A stretch of 64,000 nucleotides of DNA from positions 310,001 through 374,000 of the forward strand of contig CBFFRP010000150.1 in the NCBI GenBank assembly GCA_965644295.1. Direction: 5' to 3'. The translations under genes and the position numbers were made by a program. Shown here one piece after another: positions 39,535 through 49,828 of the stretch. This DNA comes from Paraphysomonas bandaiensis (taxonomy: Eukaryota > Chrysophyceae). Under the pieces are notes generated by a model that saw nothing but the letters and a program-made list of their open reading frames with translations, searched no databases and had not been told where the DNA came from. Numbering within the stretch: the stretch's first letter is position 1; each line of letters starts with the position of its first letter.

Positions 39535-40746
39535 CTATTCCGAAGAAACGGATACAACATCTTCAACTTCCACAGCCGACGGTTGAGTTTTCTCAGCACA
39601 TTGAGATACTTTCTGCTTGGAACTACCAGAATCTTCAACCAGTTTCACAGTGCTCGTACGAACACGACTTACTTCAATCAATAGATCATCCTGGTCAATT
39701 CGTTCCTCCGGCTCAACATTTGATGTAATATCTTTGACCACTGACTCAACAGATACGCCTCCCAATCTTTCGGCCAATGCAGGTACGAGCATTGCACGAA
39801 ATACGCAGTAGCGAATACGTTTTCCTCCAATCACATATTTCGCAAATTTTCCCTCATTTGCGTATTGTACAGTCGTCAGTGTTTTATCGAACATATGCAA
39901 ACCATCATTGAAAATAAACGGCTTAACTTTAGGAACGTGTCGTTGAAACAGCATTGCATCGTGACAAATTTCACAGAACTCATATCGATTCAAGCTAGGT
40001 CCAGCTGTTGATAATTTGGTTCCATATTCCTTAAATATATCTCGAAGCTTATCTTCATTGGGGCCGTTAAAAGTCGCAGTCTCCAAATCAACATCGATAG
40101 TTAGTCCTACCGTATTTTCGATCATTTTTAATTCTTTCTTCTTTATGGAATTGTTTCTCGAATGTTTTGCTCTAAATAAGCTCTGTATTTTTAACACAGC
40201 CCTGAAAGCTACATGCACATCAGAAACAATACCAAGAAAGTTGGATACATTATCGGACTCGGGATCATTAGTGGCAGCTGACGTCAAACATTCAGAAATT
40301 TCAGAGGTGACTAGCCGATTAGATAAGCGAACTATAACCATTGATGTTTCCATTTTCACTTCCTCCGATATCTGAGGTAGCAATTCGAATCGCAACTTGT
40401 TATAACTTAGGGTTTTATTTCCAGCAGATGAACGAAAAAGTTGTAGTGCTTTCTGCTTAGGCAATTTTCGCTTCGATAACAACTTCCCCTCCCGGAAAAA
40501 CTTAATGAAGGACTCCTTATTCATTTCTCCATTTGGACAACACCTCAAAAACAACCCAAATGTCTCCATTTCAGAGTCATTGAACACAATGGACAGCAGT
40601 TTGGCTCTATCGATCATGCCATTTTTCTCTTTCATGGTATTGTATATAGCCATTCTATATTTCTCATGAAAGAATGGGGCAAATTCTTCTCTTGAAATGA
40701 ATTCTGGCAAAGCAGTAAACTTCTCCACAGAAACTCCACTTCCCAT
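39535..40746 (-). CDS. N-myristoylation-type IQ/EF-hand-like protein, 403 aa
   Basis: Single exon, 403 codons. The N-terminus MGSGVSVEK fits an N-myristoylation signal (Gly2, Ser6), suggesting membrane attachment. The first ~170 residues are helical and paired like degenerate EF-hands (NGMIDRAKLLSIVFND, NGEMNKESFIKFF) with incomplete calcium loops. One IQ motif follows (AVLKIQSLFRAKHSRN, ~183-198). The C-terminal half contains a globular helical domain (YVIGGKRIRYCVFRAML) and an acidic Ser-rich tail. This layout, myristoyl plus EF-like pairs plus IQ, resembles calcium-binding proteins of flagella and cortical cytoskeleton in protists, but no named family is recognised. The frame is full length, and the start is supported by the myristoyl consensus. 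Confidence 0.8.
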   Translation of the reverse strand: MGSGVSVEKFTALPEFISREEFAPFFHEKYRMAIYNTMKEKNGMIDRAKLLSIVFNDSEMETFGLFLRCCPNGEMNKESFIKFFREGKLLSKRKLPKQKALQLFRSSAGNKTLSYNKLRFELLPQISEEVKMETSMVIVRLSNRLVTSEISECLTSAATNDPESDNVSNFLGIVSDVHVAFRAVLKIQSLFRAKHSRNNSIKKKELKMIENTVGLTIDVDLETATFNGPNEDKLRDIFKEYGTKLSTAGPSLNRYEFCEICHDAMLFQRHVPKVKPFIFNDGLHMFDKTLTTVQYANEGKFAKYVIGGKRIRYCVFRAMLVPALAERLGGVSVESVVKDITSNVEPEERIDQDDLLIEVSRVRTSTVKLVEDSGSSKQKVSQCAEKTQPSAVEVEDVVSVSSE

Positions 40747-41122
40747 AATACTATCGATACAGCTTAATTGTATAGTACTTTGTAATGCATCTACTAATAT
40801 TTCGAGAGGTGGTCTCGTCAGATAGGTGTGAACTAGATGATAATATAGTGTGAACTATCAGATGAGTGGTGCAGTTAATTTTTTGCTTTAAGTGCGACCA
40901 ATTAACCGTCCATTTCTTGTCCACCAATATCACCAGCAGCAGATACTTCATATGATGTGCACAGTTCAGCAATGCGGCAGTGTATATCTCTACGTATGAT
41001 ATAATACTGCGTCATATACTGCCGTATATAGCTGTATATCTGTATACATATACAGGCTGCACCGTATGCTGCCTATGCATGAGCAGGTACAGCAGAGCAA
41101 GTAGATTGAGGGGTAGATATGA
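40747..41122. other. intergenic, no gene seen
   Basis: Upstream of the myristoylated IQ gene; holds ATA/GTATA simple sequence near 40980-41060. Confidence 0.35.
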
Positions 41123-41492
41123 ATGAGTATGTTAACCAGTGACGCCAACAACCTCATTCAGGTGCAGCACATCGGACATCTCTCTATGCTAGGGGGTACC
41201 TATTTTTCGCAGTGGGGCCTATTTCTATCAGCTCTCCGTACACATATACAGGAGTATGTACCTCATGTTGGAGGACGTGAGATGCATAGATGACTACGAT
41301 TATTCTGTGAGAAAGGAGTGTTCTTCTTCCCCCTAAATAGTAAAGAGGAGACTGCAGTTGCAGTAATGTAACTCAATGCTTATCTGTTACTTCACAGCAA
41401 CTCGTCTTTATCTAGAGCGAGCTCTGGGGATCTTCTATAATATTTCACAGATGATGTTATTAGACCATCCTCTATACGCTGCGATATTATAG
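41123..41492 (+). CDS. candidate two-exon small protein, 82 aa
   Basis: A frame from ATG at 41123 (MSMLTSDANNLIQVQHIG...) reaches a strong donor (GTGAGA, 41277); a pyrimidine-rich acceptor (TTACTTCACAG, ends 41397) restores the frame as ...PHVGGP/TRLYLERALGIFYN and stops at 41490-41492. The result is a mostly helical 82-residue peptide with hydrophobic patches (LGGTYFSQWGLFLSAL; ISQMMLLDHPLYAAIL). Codon use looks normal, but no family is recognised. The 3' end overlaps an inverted repeat (GATCTTCTATAATAT at 41431 and its inverse near 41482), which could also explain the sequence. It is offered as a candidate only. Confidence 0.3.
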
Positions 41493-41914
41493 AAGATCAT
41501 CGTGGTGATTAAGAGATATTAAGTACTAAGAGGTTTTATGAGACGACACCTTAAGAAGAAAGAATGAGTTTTCTATGCATTAACTAGTGTGCTGTGTGCT
41601 TATTTTCCCCAAGAAGTAGTTTTAAATTGTCAATAACCCATGTTAATGAATTTCTCAACTTAATATAAAATTTCTAATAATGATGACCTCGACCTATAGA
41701 ATCAACCGATTTCAGGTGTAAGACCAGTGTTCAGTTGGTCATCGAAAGCTAGTATTTATATTGATAGTGCGTATGCAATAAATATTCGTTTTTTTAGGCA
41801 GCAGATTCCACGAGGCTGGTGAGAGATGTCGATTTAGTATAATTTATTCATGAACAGCAGAGACCAATTGCATTCTTTTAATGAATCGTTTATTTATCTT
41901 AATATGTACAAAAT
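41493..41914. other. intergenic, no gene seen
   Basis: AT-rich spacer at the 3' side of the GT61 gene; nothing recognised. Confidence 0.35.
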
Positions 41915-44419
41915 TTACACTACCAGTGCCACATTCGGTGGTTTACTATAGCGATAAAACGCACTACCTGGCTGAGTTCTATGGGCACTTATATCCCTCT
42001 TTAATATACGTACAGATTGAACGGCTTGCCAATATATGATTTCTAAGGCTTCGAAGTCTAAAAGCACACCACATTGTCGCAGTCCAAAGCACTTCAATGC
42101 ACTTCTACCGGTCAAACTCTCCCCTAAGCAGTCAGAATAGAACGCACAGTCTACGCTGCGGTCGATATTAGTTTGAGGTAGTGAGAAATAATTCACCCCT
42201 ATTGCTAATGCAGTGGCCTGATATGCAGCCTCATACCAAGGTGAAGTGAGAACTTCAATAACTACCGAATGTGGCATCAGGAACAACAAGTTAATTAACG
42301 CTCCGCCATGTGTTGCTATGAGTACATCCGTCGAACGCATCAGCTTCACCTGTTCCTTAAAGCTTAGGGTTTCTAAGCGGCGCCCCCCTTCCTTTCCTCC
42401 TCCCTCAGACATAAACCACTCTATATCCATTGTATTTGTTTCAAACAACATATCAATAACATCTTCTAGATTGTAGATCCACCGGTTCTCGGAACGACTG
42501 ATGATAGTCACACGAATAGGCGAATTCGGTGAACCCACTACATTCTCTACATGACTGCACTCTTTAGGGGTATTCAACATCGAACCAGACACAACATCAA
42601 CAAGACCATCCACCCAAGCATAGGAATAGCAACGAAGTGTTTCACCCTCTTGAGCAGATGATACGAATGGACTCGTTAGCTCTGTAGATCCAAGTATTAT
42701 AAGTTCATCAAAGCCCATAAACCTTCTTGTTGTTTTTACACCATGAAGCGGCGAGCCCGTAAAGTGAAAAGTACTTTTCCCACTCGGCTCCAATATGTCT
42801 TGTACATCTTCTTCTAAAACAACTAACGGAGCAACTCCAGTGTGAAATAATACAAGAGATCTTAACATGGCCACGAATTCCAGAGACCAAGGATAATCAC
42901 CTCGCCCTATTGTAGGAAGAATGACTCTACACGTACTTAAAACCCATGGATACAAGTCAGGGTGATGCAGAGCATGCACCACAGTCAGAAGGGTCTGAGC
43001 TAAGTGGATCGGAGAGCGCGCATAGGGAGGAGAGGCTGCTACAGACAAACCTGGAAACCACAAAACTTCCTCAGAAGAGTTCATACACCGGTTATTTGTT
43101 GAAATGTTATCACTGCTATACCAACTGCAATGATGATCATCATCGTCGCGACTGGATTCCAAAAATACCCATCCAGATGAGTCTTTATTCAGCGAGTAGA
43201 ACCCAGACGATGATTGATTGAGATATATTCGATCTGAGTTAGATATAACCGTGGTAACACTCGTATCAGTATCCCGGTGTGCATGGACAAGAATAGCGGT
43301 GCGGTTATACAAACATGCATTAGTAAATTCAGCGGTGTGAATCCCGTACCGAGAAAAAAAGGTTGCAGTTGATGGTGGTCGTCGCACTGGTGCTGCATTC
43401 CTCATAAATAAATCATTTCCAAATAAAATGCTTTCATTCGGTGGAACTGAATTTGGGCTAAGTGTACTACCGGCCCACAGCATAGACATATCAACAAGAA
43501 GAAGTGTGGTATAGAGCGATCCAACTCCGTAGTACGACGGATTCAGGTTCCAGAATCTTGCATTCTCCACAAGTTTCTTTGGAACGGAATTAATTACTTC
43601 ATTTTTATCCAGTTGATCCGACAATAATAAGAGTCTACCATTGGTAGTAGATAGCAATGCAAGCAATACATCTGCCATTACAGGAGTTGTGTATTCATGA
43701 AGCTGTGTGACATACACGGCAGCAAAATCTGATACGACAGGAATGCATGACGCATCTAAGTCGTGCAACACACAGCAATGGACGTAATTACCAGAGAGGG
43801 AATAACAATACGGAATTTCTTTTTCATGAATAAACATATGGGGACTGGCGGTCATTCCAATTGCAAGTTGCATATCGATATCAGTCATGAAGCCAATAAA
43901 CAATCCCGTTGGAGAATGCCAAAGGGCATCTTCAGAAGGTATAACAGTTTTGGAGAGTAAACTTGCACCTCTCGTTTGTGGAGCATGAACTACAAAATAA
44001 TATTGCATAAACGATGTCGCATTGCACTCGCGATGAGTAGATTCAAAGTCTGCTGATATATCAGTGATATCAGTGGAAGAACACAACACGATATTAACTC
44101 TAGTTGAGTAGTTTGCATGATTCAATCCGATCTTATAACTAAGAACAGTCCTATCAATCGCATTACAGGCACCTGATTGGTCATACACAAGACATATAGA
44201 TAACCCCTTCAGATAGTTGTAATCATAGGGGCGATCTAAGTCAATCACCACATCAAAGTGCAGTAAATAAGAGGCAATGGTGTTGTTAATATCAGGAATA
44301 AGGCGTAGATTAATATCAGTAGACTTATTAAGGGAACTGCTGATGTCTGAGTTAAGTAACAGGAAGAGAATGATAACCCACTGGGAGGGAACTGATACCA
44401 TGCATATAACTCTCTGCAA
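41915..44419 (-). CDS. GT61-family (DUF563) glycosyltransferase, 834 aa
   Basis: A single long exon. The N-terminus holds a signal peptide or signal anchor (SQWVIILFLLLNSDISS), placing it in the secretory pathway, and about ten N-x-S/T sequons follow. The C-terminal ~300 residues carry the GT61 signature: VTIISRSENRWIYNLEDVIDML, then LSFKEQVKLMRSTDVLIATHGGALINLLFL and a VVIEV strand, as in EOGT, POMGNT2 and plant xylosyltransferases. The family transfers xylose or GlcNAc onto glycans or Ser/Thr. The ~500-residue region before this is long compared with the usual 450-580-residue members and shows no known domain. Sugar and acceptor cannot be told from sequence. It is divergent from the adenylyl cyclase gene, sharing its upstream region. 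Confidence 0.85.
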   Translation of the reverse strand: MQRVICMVSVPSQWVIILFLLLNSDISSSLNKSTDINLRLIPDINNTIASYLLHFDVVIDLDRPYDYNYLKGLSICLVYDQSGACNAIDRTVLSYKIGLNHANYSTRVNIVLCSSTDITDISADFESTHRECNATSFMQYYFVVHAPQTRGASLLSKTVIPSEDALWHSPTGLFIGFMTDIDMQLAIGMTASPHMFIHEKEIPYCYSLSGNYVHCCVLHDLDASCIPVVSDFAAVYVTQLHEYTTPVMADVLLALLSTTNGRLLLLSDQLDKNEVINSVPKKLVENARFWNLNPSYYGVGSLYTTLLLVDMSMLWAGSTLSPNSVPPNESILFGNDLFMRNAAPVRRPPSTATFFSRYGIHTAEFTNACLYNRTAILVHAHRDTDTSVTTVISNSDRIYLNQSSSGFYSLNKDSSGWVFLESSRDDDDHHCSWYSSDNISTNNRCMNSSEEVLWFPGLSVAASPPYARSPIHLAQTLLTVVHALHHPDLYPWVLSTCRVILPTIGRGDYPWSLEFVAMLRSLVLFHTGVAPLVVLEEDVQDILEPSGKSTFHFTGSPLHGVKTTRRFMGFDELIILGSTELTSPFVSSAQEGETLRCYSYAWVDGLVDVVSGSMLNTPKECSHVENVVGSPNSPIRVTIISRSENRWIYNLEDVIDMLFETNTMDIEWFMSEGGGKEGGRRLETLSFKEQVKLMRSTDVLIATHGGALINLLFLMPHSVVIEVLTSPWYEAAYQATALAIGVNYFSLPQTNIDRSVDCAFYSDCLGESLTGRSALKCFGLRQCGVLLDFEALEIIYWQAVQSVRILKRDISAHRTQPGSAFYRYSKPPNVALVV

Positions 44420-44487
44420 TCTGAACTTTTGAAGAGTACAGTGCAGAGAAGTGAGAAGTGATCACATCTCGACATTGTGATTGGCTG

Positions 44488-44521
<34 letters not shown>

Positions 44522-45010
44522 TGTATGTATGTATGTATGTATGTATGTATGTATGTATGTATGTATGTATGTATGTATGTATGTATGTATGTATGTATGT
44601 ATGTATGTATGTATGTATGTATGTATGTATGTATGTATGTATGTATGTATGTATGTATGTATGTATGTATGTATGTATGTATGTATGTATGTATGTATGT
44701 ATGTATGTATGTATGTATGTATGTATGTATGTATGTATGTATGTATGTATGTATGTATGTATGTATGTATGTATGTATGTATGTATGTATGTATGTATGT
44801 ATGTATGTATGTATGTATGTATGTATGTATGTATATGTATGTATGTATGTATGTATGTACGTATGAATGTGTGCATAGGTACGGATATTTAAGATTGCTT
44901 GTAGGGTTGTGTCGTTGAGAGGTGTCGTCAGCATCTAGTAACACTATCCTTCCTACACTTCGACTTCTCTTTCACTTCACGATGATACATATACACTTTC
45001 CCCAATCAAC
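44420..45010. promoter_or_regulatory. bidirectional upstream region, GT61 / adenylyl cyclase
   Basis: About 590 bp between divergent starts, over 60 percent of it the (ATGT)n array. Non-repeat parts at 44865-45010 contain a CT-rich run just before the cyclase start. Confidence 0.55.
44494..44861. repeat. (ATGT)n microsatellite, ~90 copies
   Basis: About 365 bp of near-perfect ATGT repeats with one break (GTATATGT, 44832). Same motif and orientation relative to the plus-strand gene as the 36807 array. Confidence 0.97.
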
Positions 45011-46856
45011 ATGCACTCATACTACTCCACCACACTCATCAATCACGTGCAGTCTGTAGGGGACAACGCCCTCTCAGTTCATCATATATCTCATACAGGT
45101 GTATGTATAATCATAGATATCAGCGGATACACATCATATGCATACAAACACAGTCATTCAACAGATTCTTTACATCATCTACATGATGTAGTCAATGAAT
45201 TCCTCTCAATGTCTGCTGATACAGTGTATCTGTACGGAGGAGATGGTAATACACTGCAGTCATGTATATATATATAGACTGTATATAATCATATGTATAT
45301 CTGCAGTGGTGTTCTATGCAGGCGATGCGGTTATCAGTATCTTTACAAATCATCCAAACAACAAACAGTGCACTCATATAGCCCGTGCATTACTCTGTGC
45401 AGTGCAGTTAAAGAGCATATGCTCTCATGGTCTAGTAGCTCATGTGGGTATAGGCTATGGATCATATACATTAACAACTCTAGGGGGACATAAACACCAC
45501 TGGACACAAGTTATAAGTGGAGAATGTGTAAATGTAGCGTGTAGGTGCTTGAGAGAAGCCAGTGGTGGTACTGCGGTTAGCATCAACAATCTTTTATCAT
45601 CATCTGATACATCAAACGATCCTCATAACTCCTTATTGAGTGCGTTTAACTGGAAGCGATTGACATCTGGGAGTTACGAACTACTCGGTGTAAAAGAGAA
45701 CCTGTGTGCAGAAGTAATGTACGACCTCATTGTTTCTCCACAATTTGATTCCCTGCCACACAGAAAATCGCATTTACCACGGCTAAGACAAGGTGATTCT
45801 GACCCACAGATTCTGAATCTATTGCAAAGCTTTATGCAACCTGGTATCGTGAATGCACTAGCTGAAGTCTCGATGGGCTCTGTAACTGTAAACAACAATG
45901 AGATATCATGTTGCGATGAGATGTTGACGTGTTGTTGTGGTTCGGGCGATATGGTATTTCCCATAGAAGTTACAGAATTAGATGATGAGAAATTTCAGAT
46001 ACCCGAACATTCATGCATAGCTCAGCACATGTCCAACTTATTTACGCGAGAAATACCAGGGGCTGTGTGTGATATATCGGCTCTATTCGTATGTATTGAG
46101 GATTATGATATTAATAACATTGAGATTATGTCCACCGGTGGACTAGAGCATCTACAACCCGTATATCTAGCTATGCAAGAGGCAGTCGAAGATTCGAATG
46201 GATTTTTGCGACAGTTTGTCGTTGACGACAAAGGGTGTGTTCTTGTTGCACTCTGGGGAACTGGGATGGGCTGGGAAGGGCACTCGATTGAAGTGCCCGA
46301 CCATGGTCATATAATTGCGGCTGTTCGATGCGCCTTCAGAATTTGTTCTGCAGCGAAACTTCTGCATCATAGCGTATCAGTAGCTGTATCGACAGGTTCT
46401 GCATACTGCGGTCGTGTTGGCTCCCCTTCTCGCCGCGAATACGGTGCAATTGGTGATGCCGTCAACAGGTGTGCTCGTATGGTACATACCTCATATACGC
46501 CGTCAGACTCTGTGGTTATTGATAGGCCAACTTATACAGGGCTATTACAATTACTAGATTTAAATTCATTAGATTTGAAGGACGAAGTGTTTCGAGTAGA
46601 TTCTCAGTTTTCGAATTATAATTCGATCGACGAAGTATATATACTGCACACTCCTGAATGTGGACCCTCGAAGTGTACTTCAATTATTGAAAGCTTATTT
46701 TCTACATTAGGGAAATCTATATATTCTACAGAAAACCTTCTTGATGCGCCTAACTGTAAGAATTGCGTGACCCCATTGTCGTTTCGTCGACCGAAAGAGC
46801 ATTCGTCTCGAACAACTGCATGGACGATGAGTGATGACGAAAGTGACAATCAATGA
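45011..46856 (+). CDS. soluble-type adenylyl cyclase, two cyclase domains only, 594 aa
   Basis: Exons 45011-45245 and 45307-46856, intron 61 bp. The first cyclase homology domain (C1) has both metal-binding aspartates: IIIDISGYTSY (~35) and, rebuilt across the intron, YGGDVVFYAGDAVISIF (~85). A second domain (C2) starts near 329 (GAVCDISALFVCIEDYD), continues with DDKGCVLVALWGTGMGWE (~385) and ends with the strong cyclase motif STGSAYCGRVGSPSRREYGAIGDAVNRCARM (~440-470). The paired-domain order and the KGC...LWG and CGRVG..RREY motifs are those of bicarbonate-stimulated soluble adenylyl cyclase (ADCY10 class), a source of cAMP in cilia. The ~1100-residue NTPase/TPR half of ADCY10 is absent: the frame ends 125 residues after C2 in a Ser/Asp tail. 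No membrane segment is seen. Confidence 0.88.
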
Positions 46857-47615
46857 GTACGATAAAACTTTTTTATTTCATAGCGAACTGAACATCGATG
46901 CATATGTTTATGCTCCGTATGATTTTATATTTATATTTTTACATTGATTTGTACTCTAATACTCGGATTTATATTTGCACCCATATTTAAAGCCGTGAAA
47001 ATGATGTGACGCTAATATACGTAACATCCAATGTATTATTTTCAGTATTCGCACATATTCGATATGAGTATATATGCAAAGGGCAGATAATCATTTTTAT
47101 CTTAAAGTATGTCTTAATAATTAAGGATGTATAAGAGAAATTGTGCTTGGTATCGAGTATGTGGTCAGCAGAGGCTTCCCTTTTCTACAACAGTAACCAA
47201 CAAATAATCAGGGCAGTATACCACAGCTATAAGCTTTGCTAGTAACTATTTCACATACTTTTAGCTTTTAACGTATGCTCCTGAGAACAGATGTTCACCA
47301 AAGTCAGTATCGTGCCTTTTCGTGGCTTTCTGGGAGATAAGTAACAGAGAGATTTCTTCGGGAAGCTAATGTGAACCCTAACCGTTCCGCAACTAATAAT
47401 CTAATAATAGCCAAAATGTTTGTGTGGTACAAGGGACACAGATAAGAAGTGTCACTTGTGTAGACATTACTTATAGGTTGTATCCGCTGTACTAGGCTGC
47501 GTGAAAACTAAATGCCAATTATTGAAATATAGCAATTGGGACAGCAAATAATAATGGTAATTATAATAAATCAAAAATTTCCTCTATTACTAGATATGAG
47601 ATATACTATTCAACC
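46857..47615. other. intergenic with degraded foldback relative
   Basis: AT-rich. From about 47296 to 47465 the sequence resembles the outer arm of the foldback element (AAAGTC..CGTGCCTTT...TTCTGGGAGATAAG...CAAGGGACAC...GTGTAGAC), with many substitutions. The TSD of the hAT element abuts at 47608-47615. Confidence 0.55.
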
Positions 47616-48423
47616 CAGGGCTAGGAAACAATATATTGCAATACTATTGTTTGAGAGCGCTCCATCAATACTATTGATGGAGATTTTAAACAGGCCCAAC
47701 AATACAATTACAATATATTGCAATTTATTGTCAATGTATTGCAATATATTAGTATGACTAATCAGTAAGTAAACATATCCGTAGACTCCACTTTTAGTGT
47801 TAGTCATTAAGATCACATGACAACGAAACCAACTACTGCTTATAGCTAATAAAAATCCGCCTCTTCCTCATCCTCTGAGCCATCATTGGTGAAGTCAACA
47901 TCACCATATTCATCCACAGTATTAATCGAAATATGCTAGTATCCGGCCACAACTGTCGAATAGCTTTCAGAAACAACAGCATATTAAGTAGGATGGATAC
48001 TATTGCGCAACACTGATATAATAATATTTTTAGCTGCGCTGAACAGACGTTCCCATGTATTGGAAGTACATACCAGGGCCTGGTAACCGTTAACGACTCG
48101 TGGACCTGTACGTTTCTAAATTTTTTGAGATGACTGAAGATTTTTATTTGCGTAGTCAACATTCAACATCAGCTTCATCATCCTCTGTAATGCTGTAATC
48201 AATTTCTCGGTTATTTATATCCATTTTGCACCCTACAGTTGAGAATCTTCTCTTATATGACTATCATAATATTGATTGCAATATATTGCAATATATTGTG
48301 AGCTACTTTAACAGAAACAATATTGATGGGATTTTTGGCCGGTCGACCAATCAATATATTTTACAATATATTGCAATATATTGTACAATGTATTGCAATT
48401 CAATATATTGTTTCCTAGCCCTG
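47616..48423 (-). mobile_element. hAT element remnant, 808 bp, perfect 8-bp TSD
   Basis: Ends CAGGGCTAGGAAACAATATATTG (47616) and the inverse CAATATATTGTTTCCTAGCCCTG (48423) form TIRs in hAT style; flanking ATTCAACC is duplicated exactly at 47608-47615 and 48424-48431. Inside, minus strand near 48073-48030, lies a piece of the hAT C-terminal dimerisation domain (TSNTWERLFSAAKN, then after a frameshift LLFLKAIRQLWPD). Coding is broken, so it is not autonomous. A terminus like that of the element at 61570 begins at 48074 (CAGGGCCTGGTAACCGTTAA), suggesting a second insertion, now partial. Inner arms are enriched in CAATATATTG. Confidence 0.88.
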
Positions 48424-48431
48424 ATTCAACC

Positions 48432-48718
48432 TATTCAATTTGAGTTCGTATAGTAGTTTCTAGTTTAAGGTTCAAACACACTATAGGATATAGGAAGACT
48501 AATATATGTGTGAAACTGAGAAACAGCAAAATACGTGTTGCAGTTATAAGTGACAATTAAAGGCTACCCAGCCCTGATACTAGGAAGTAGGAATACACTT
48601 GAGAAGAAACGACTAGAGTTGTAGACATAGCGCATAACTTATAATATACAATTAACCTTTACTTTATGTACATTATAATAACCTCTATACAATTATCCTC
48701 AAATCAACACTGAGGATA
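48432..48718. other. short spacer
   Basis: AT-rich 3' spacer of the phosphatase gene; nothing else seen. Confidence 0.35.
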
Positions 48719-49828
48719 TTATGTATCCATAGAACCTCCGGTATCACCAGATAAGGAGTGGGTCCAAAAATGTGGTGTGGTTATTACACCACTGCATGAT
48801 CCAATGCATTGCACAGTACATACATGCTGAACGCCTACGTGCTTCATCACAGCCACAAGCAGACACAACTTAGGAACGATTATTTTTGGTCCGTCTGAGT
48901 ACTGAAAGTTCACATATTTACACAACTCATCATCCGTGCTATTAGTACATGTCTTGAGAGCCAAGAGAGCTTCATCGTACGAAAACACAGTAATTTTGGA
49001 TGCACCCGGAAGAGAATCTTGCCGATACCGGCCTGGTGGAATACAGGCATCTTCTTGACGAAGTAATTCTAGCACGTTGCAGCATAATTTAAATATTGAA
49101 TTCTTTCCAGAAACCGCAACAATATGGTCTTTATCCTTCAACCAGGAAGGAACGGGAGCTAACTTTTGAACTAAAATATCTATCAGCGATTGACATTGCT
49201 CCATGGACACAGGATTTGGAGTTGGAGTTTCCTGTAAACTTTTATGAAGCACCTCACGCACAAGTAGTGCGGCAGAGACACTGCTTCCAAGCGATCCCAT
49301 ATAAGTGTCGAAAGTATGTGATGGCGAGTCCTGTAAGTTACGCCGAGTCGATATTTGAAAGCTGGCCCCACCACTGTCCCATACACACAAATCGCTTTCG
49401 TCATATCCTGAGACAACACTGGTATATCCAAGCTCTGCCTCCATATCTTGAGTCAATACTCGCACAGGAATATCAAGAGCACGTATTCTATTAAGATACG
49501 AGTCTCCATTTACGGCTTTTCGAAATACTTCAGTAGCAATACCAGAAAATTGCGTTGCGCCATGTCGTACAGCAATCTCTTTAAGTTCAAGTATAGTGTT
49601 TAAGCCTTTTAACTGCAGAGCTTCACTGAGACATCCATCACTTGATTTCAAATAATCGGCCCCAAAAGGAACTGGGCGTTCTTCACCAACAATCGTGTTG
49701 AGTATTTTACCCCTTCCATTCAATATATTAAATTCAAAATCTGAACACTGCATTTTTGTTGATCCGCTCCCGATATCGAAAGCTGCTCTTCGAACTACTT
49801 TATAAGAGCCGTTCAGCATATCGACCAT
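48719..49828 (-). CDS. Ppx/GppA-type phosphatase, 369 aa
   Basis: Single exon. ASKHA-fold signatures are present: phosphate-1 loop AAFDIGSGSTKMQ (~15-27), the ATEVFRKAVNG segment (~98-108), VLTQDMEAELGY (~125-136) with the catalytic-base Glu region, and phosphate-2 loop VWDSGGASFQIS (~148-159). These define the exopolyphosphatase/pppGpp phosphatase family, which trims inorganic polyphosphate or pppGpp. The length fits a core two-lobe enzyme without the C-terminal HD-like domain of the E. coli proteins (~500 aa). Substrate preference cannot be set from the sequence. The start MVDMLNGSYKVVRRAAFD puts the first loop at the usual distance. Gene-level codon use resembles its neighbours, so transfer is not obvious. 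Confidence 0.85.
   Translation of the reverse strand: MVDMLNGSYKVVRRAAFDIGSGSTKMQCSDFEFNILNGRGKILNTIVGEERPVPFGADYLKSSDGCLSEALQLKGLNTILELKEIAVRHGATQFSGIATEVFRKAVNGDSYLNRIRALDIPVRVLTQDMEAELGYTSVVSGYDESDLCVWDSGGASFQISTRRNLQDSPSHTFDTYMGSLGSSVSAALLVREVLHKSLQETPTPNPVSMEQCQSLIDILVQKLAPVPSWLKDKDHIVAVSGKNSIFKLCCNVLELLRQEDACIPPGRYRQDSLPGASKITVFSYDEALLALKTCTNSTDDELCKYVNFQYSDGPKIIVPKLCLLVAVMKHVGVQHVCTVQCIGSCSGVITTPHFWTHSLSGDTGGSMDT

Noticed and set aside
44245-44944. Frames up to 229 codons rich in HTYI or MYVC
   Set aside because: Same cause: the larger ATGT array, partly running into the antisense of the GT61 gene.
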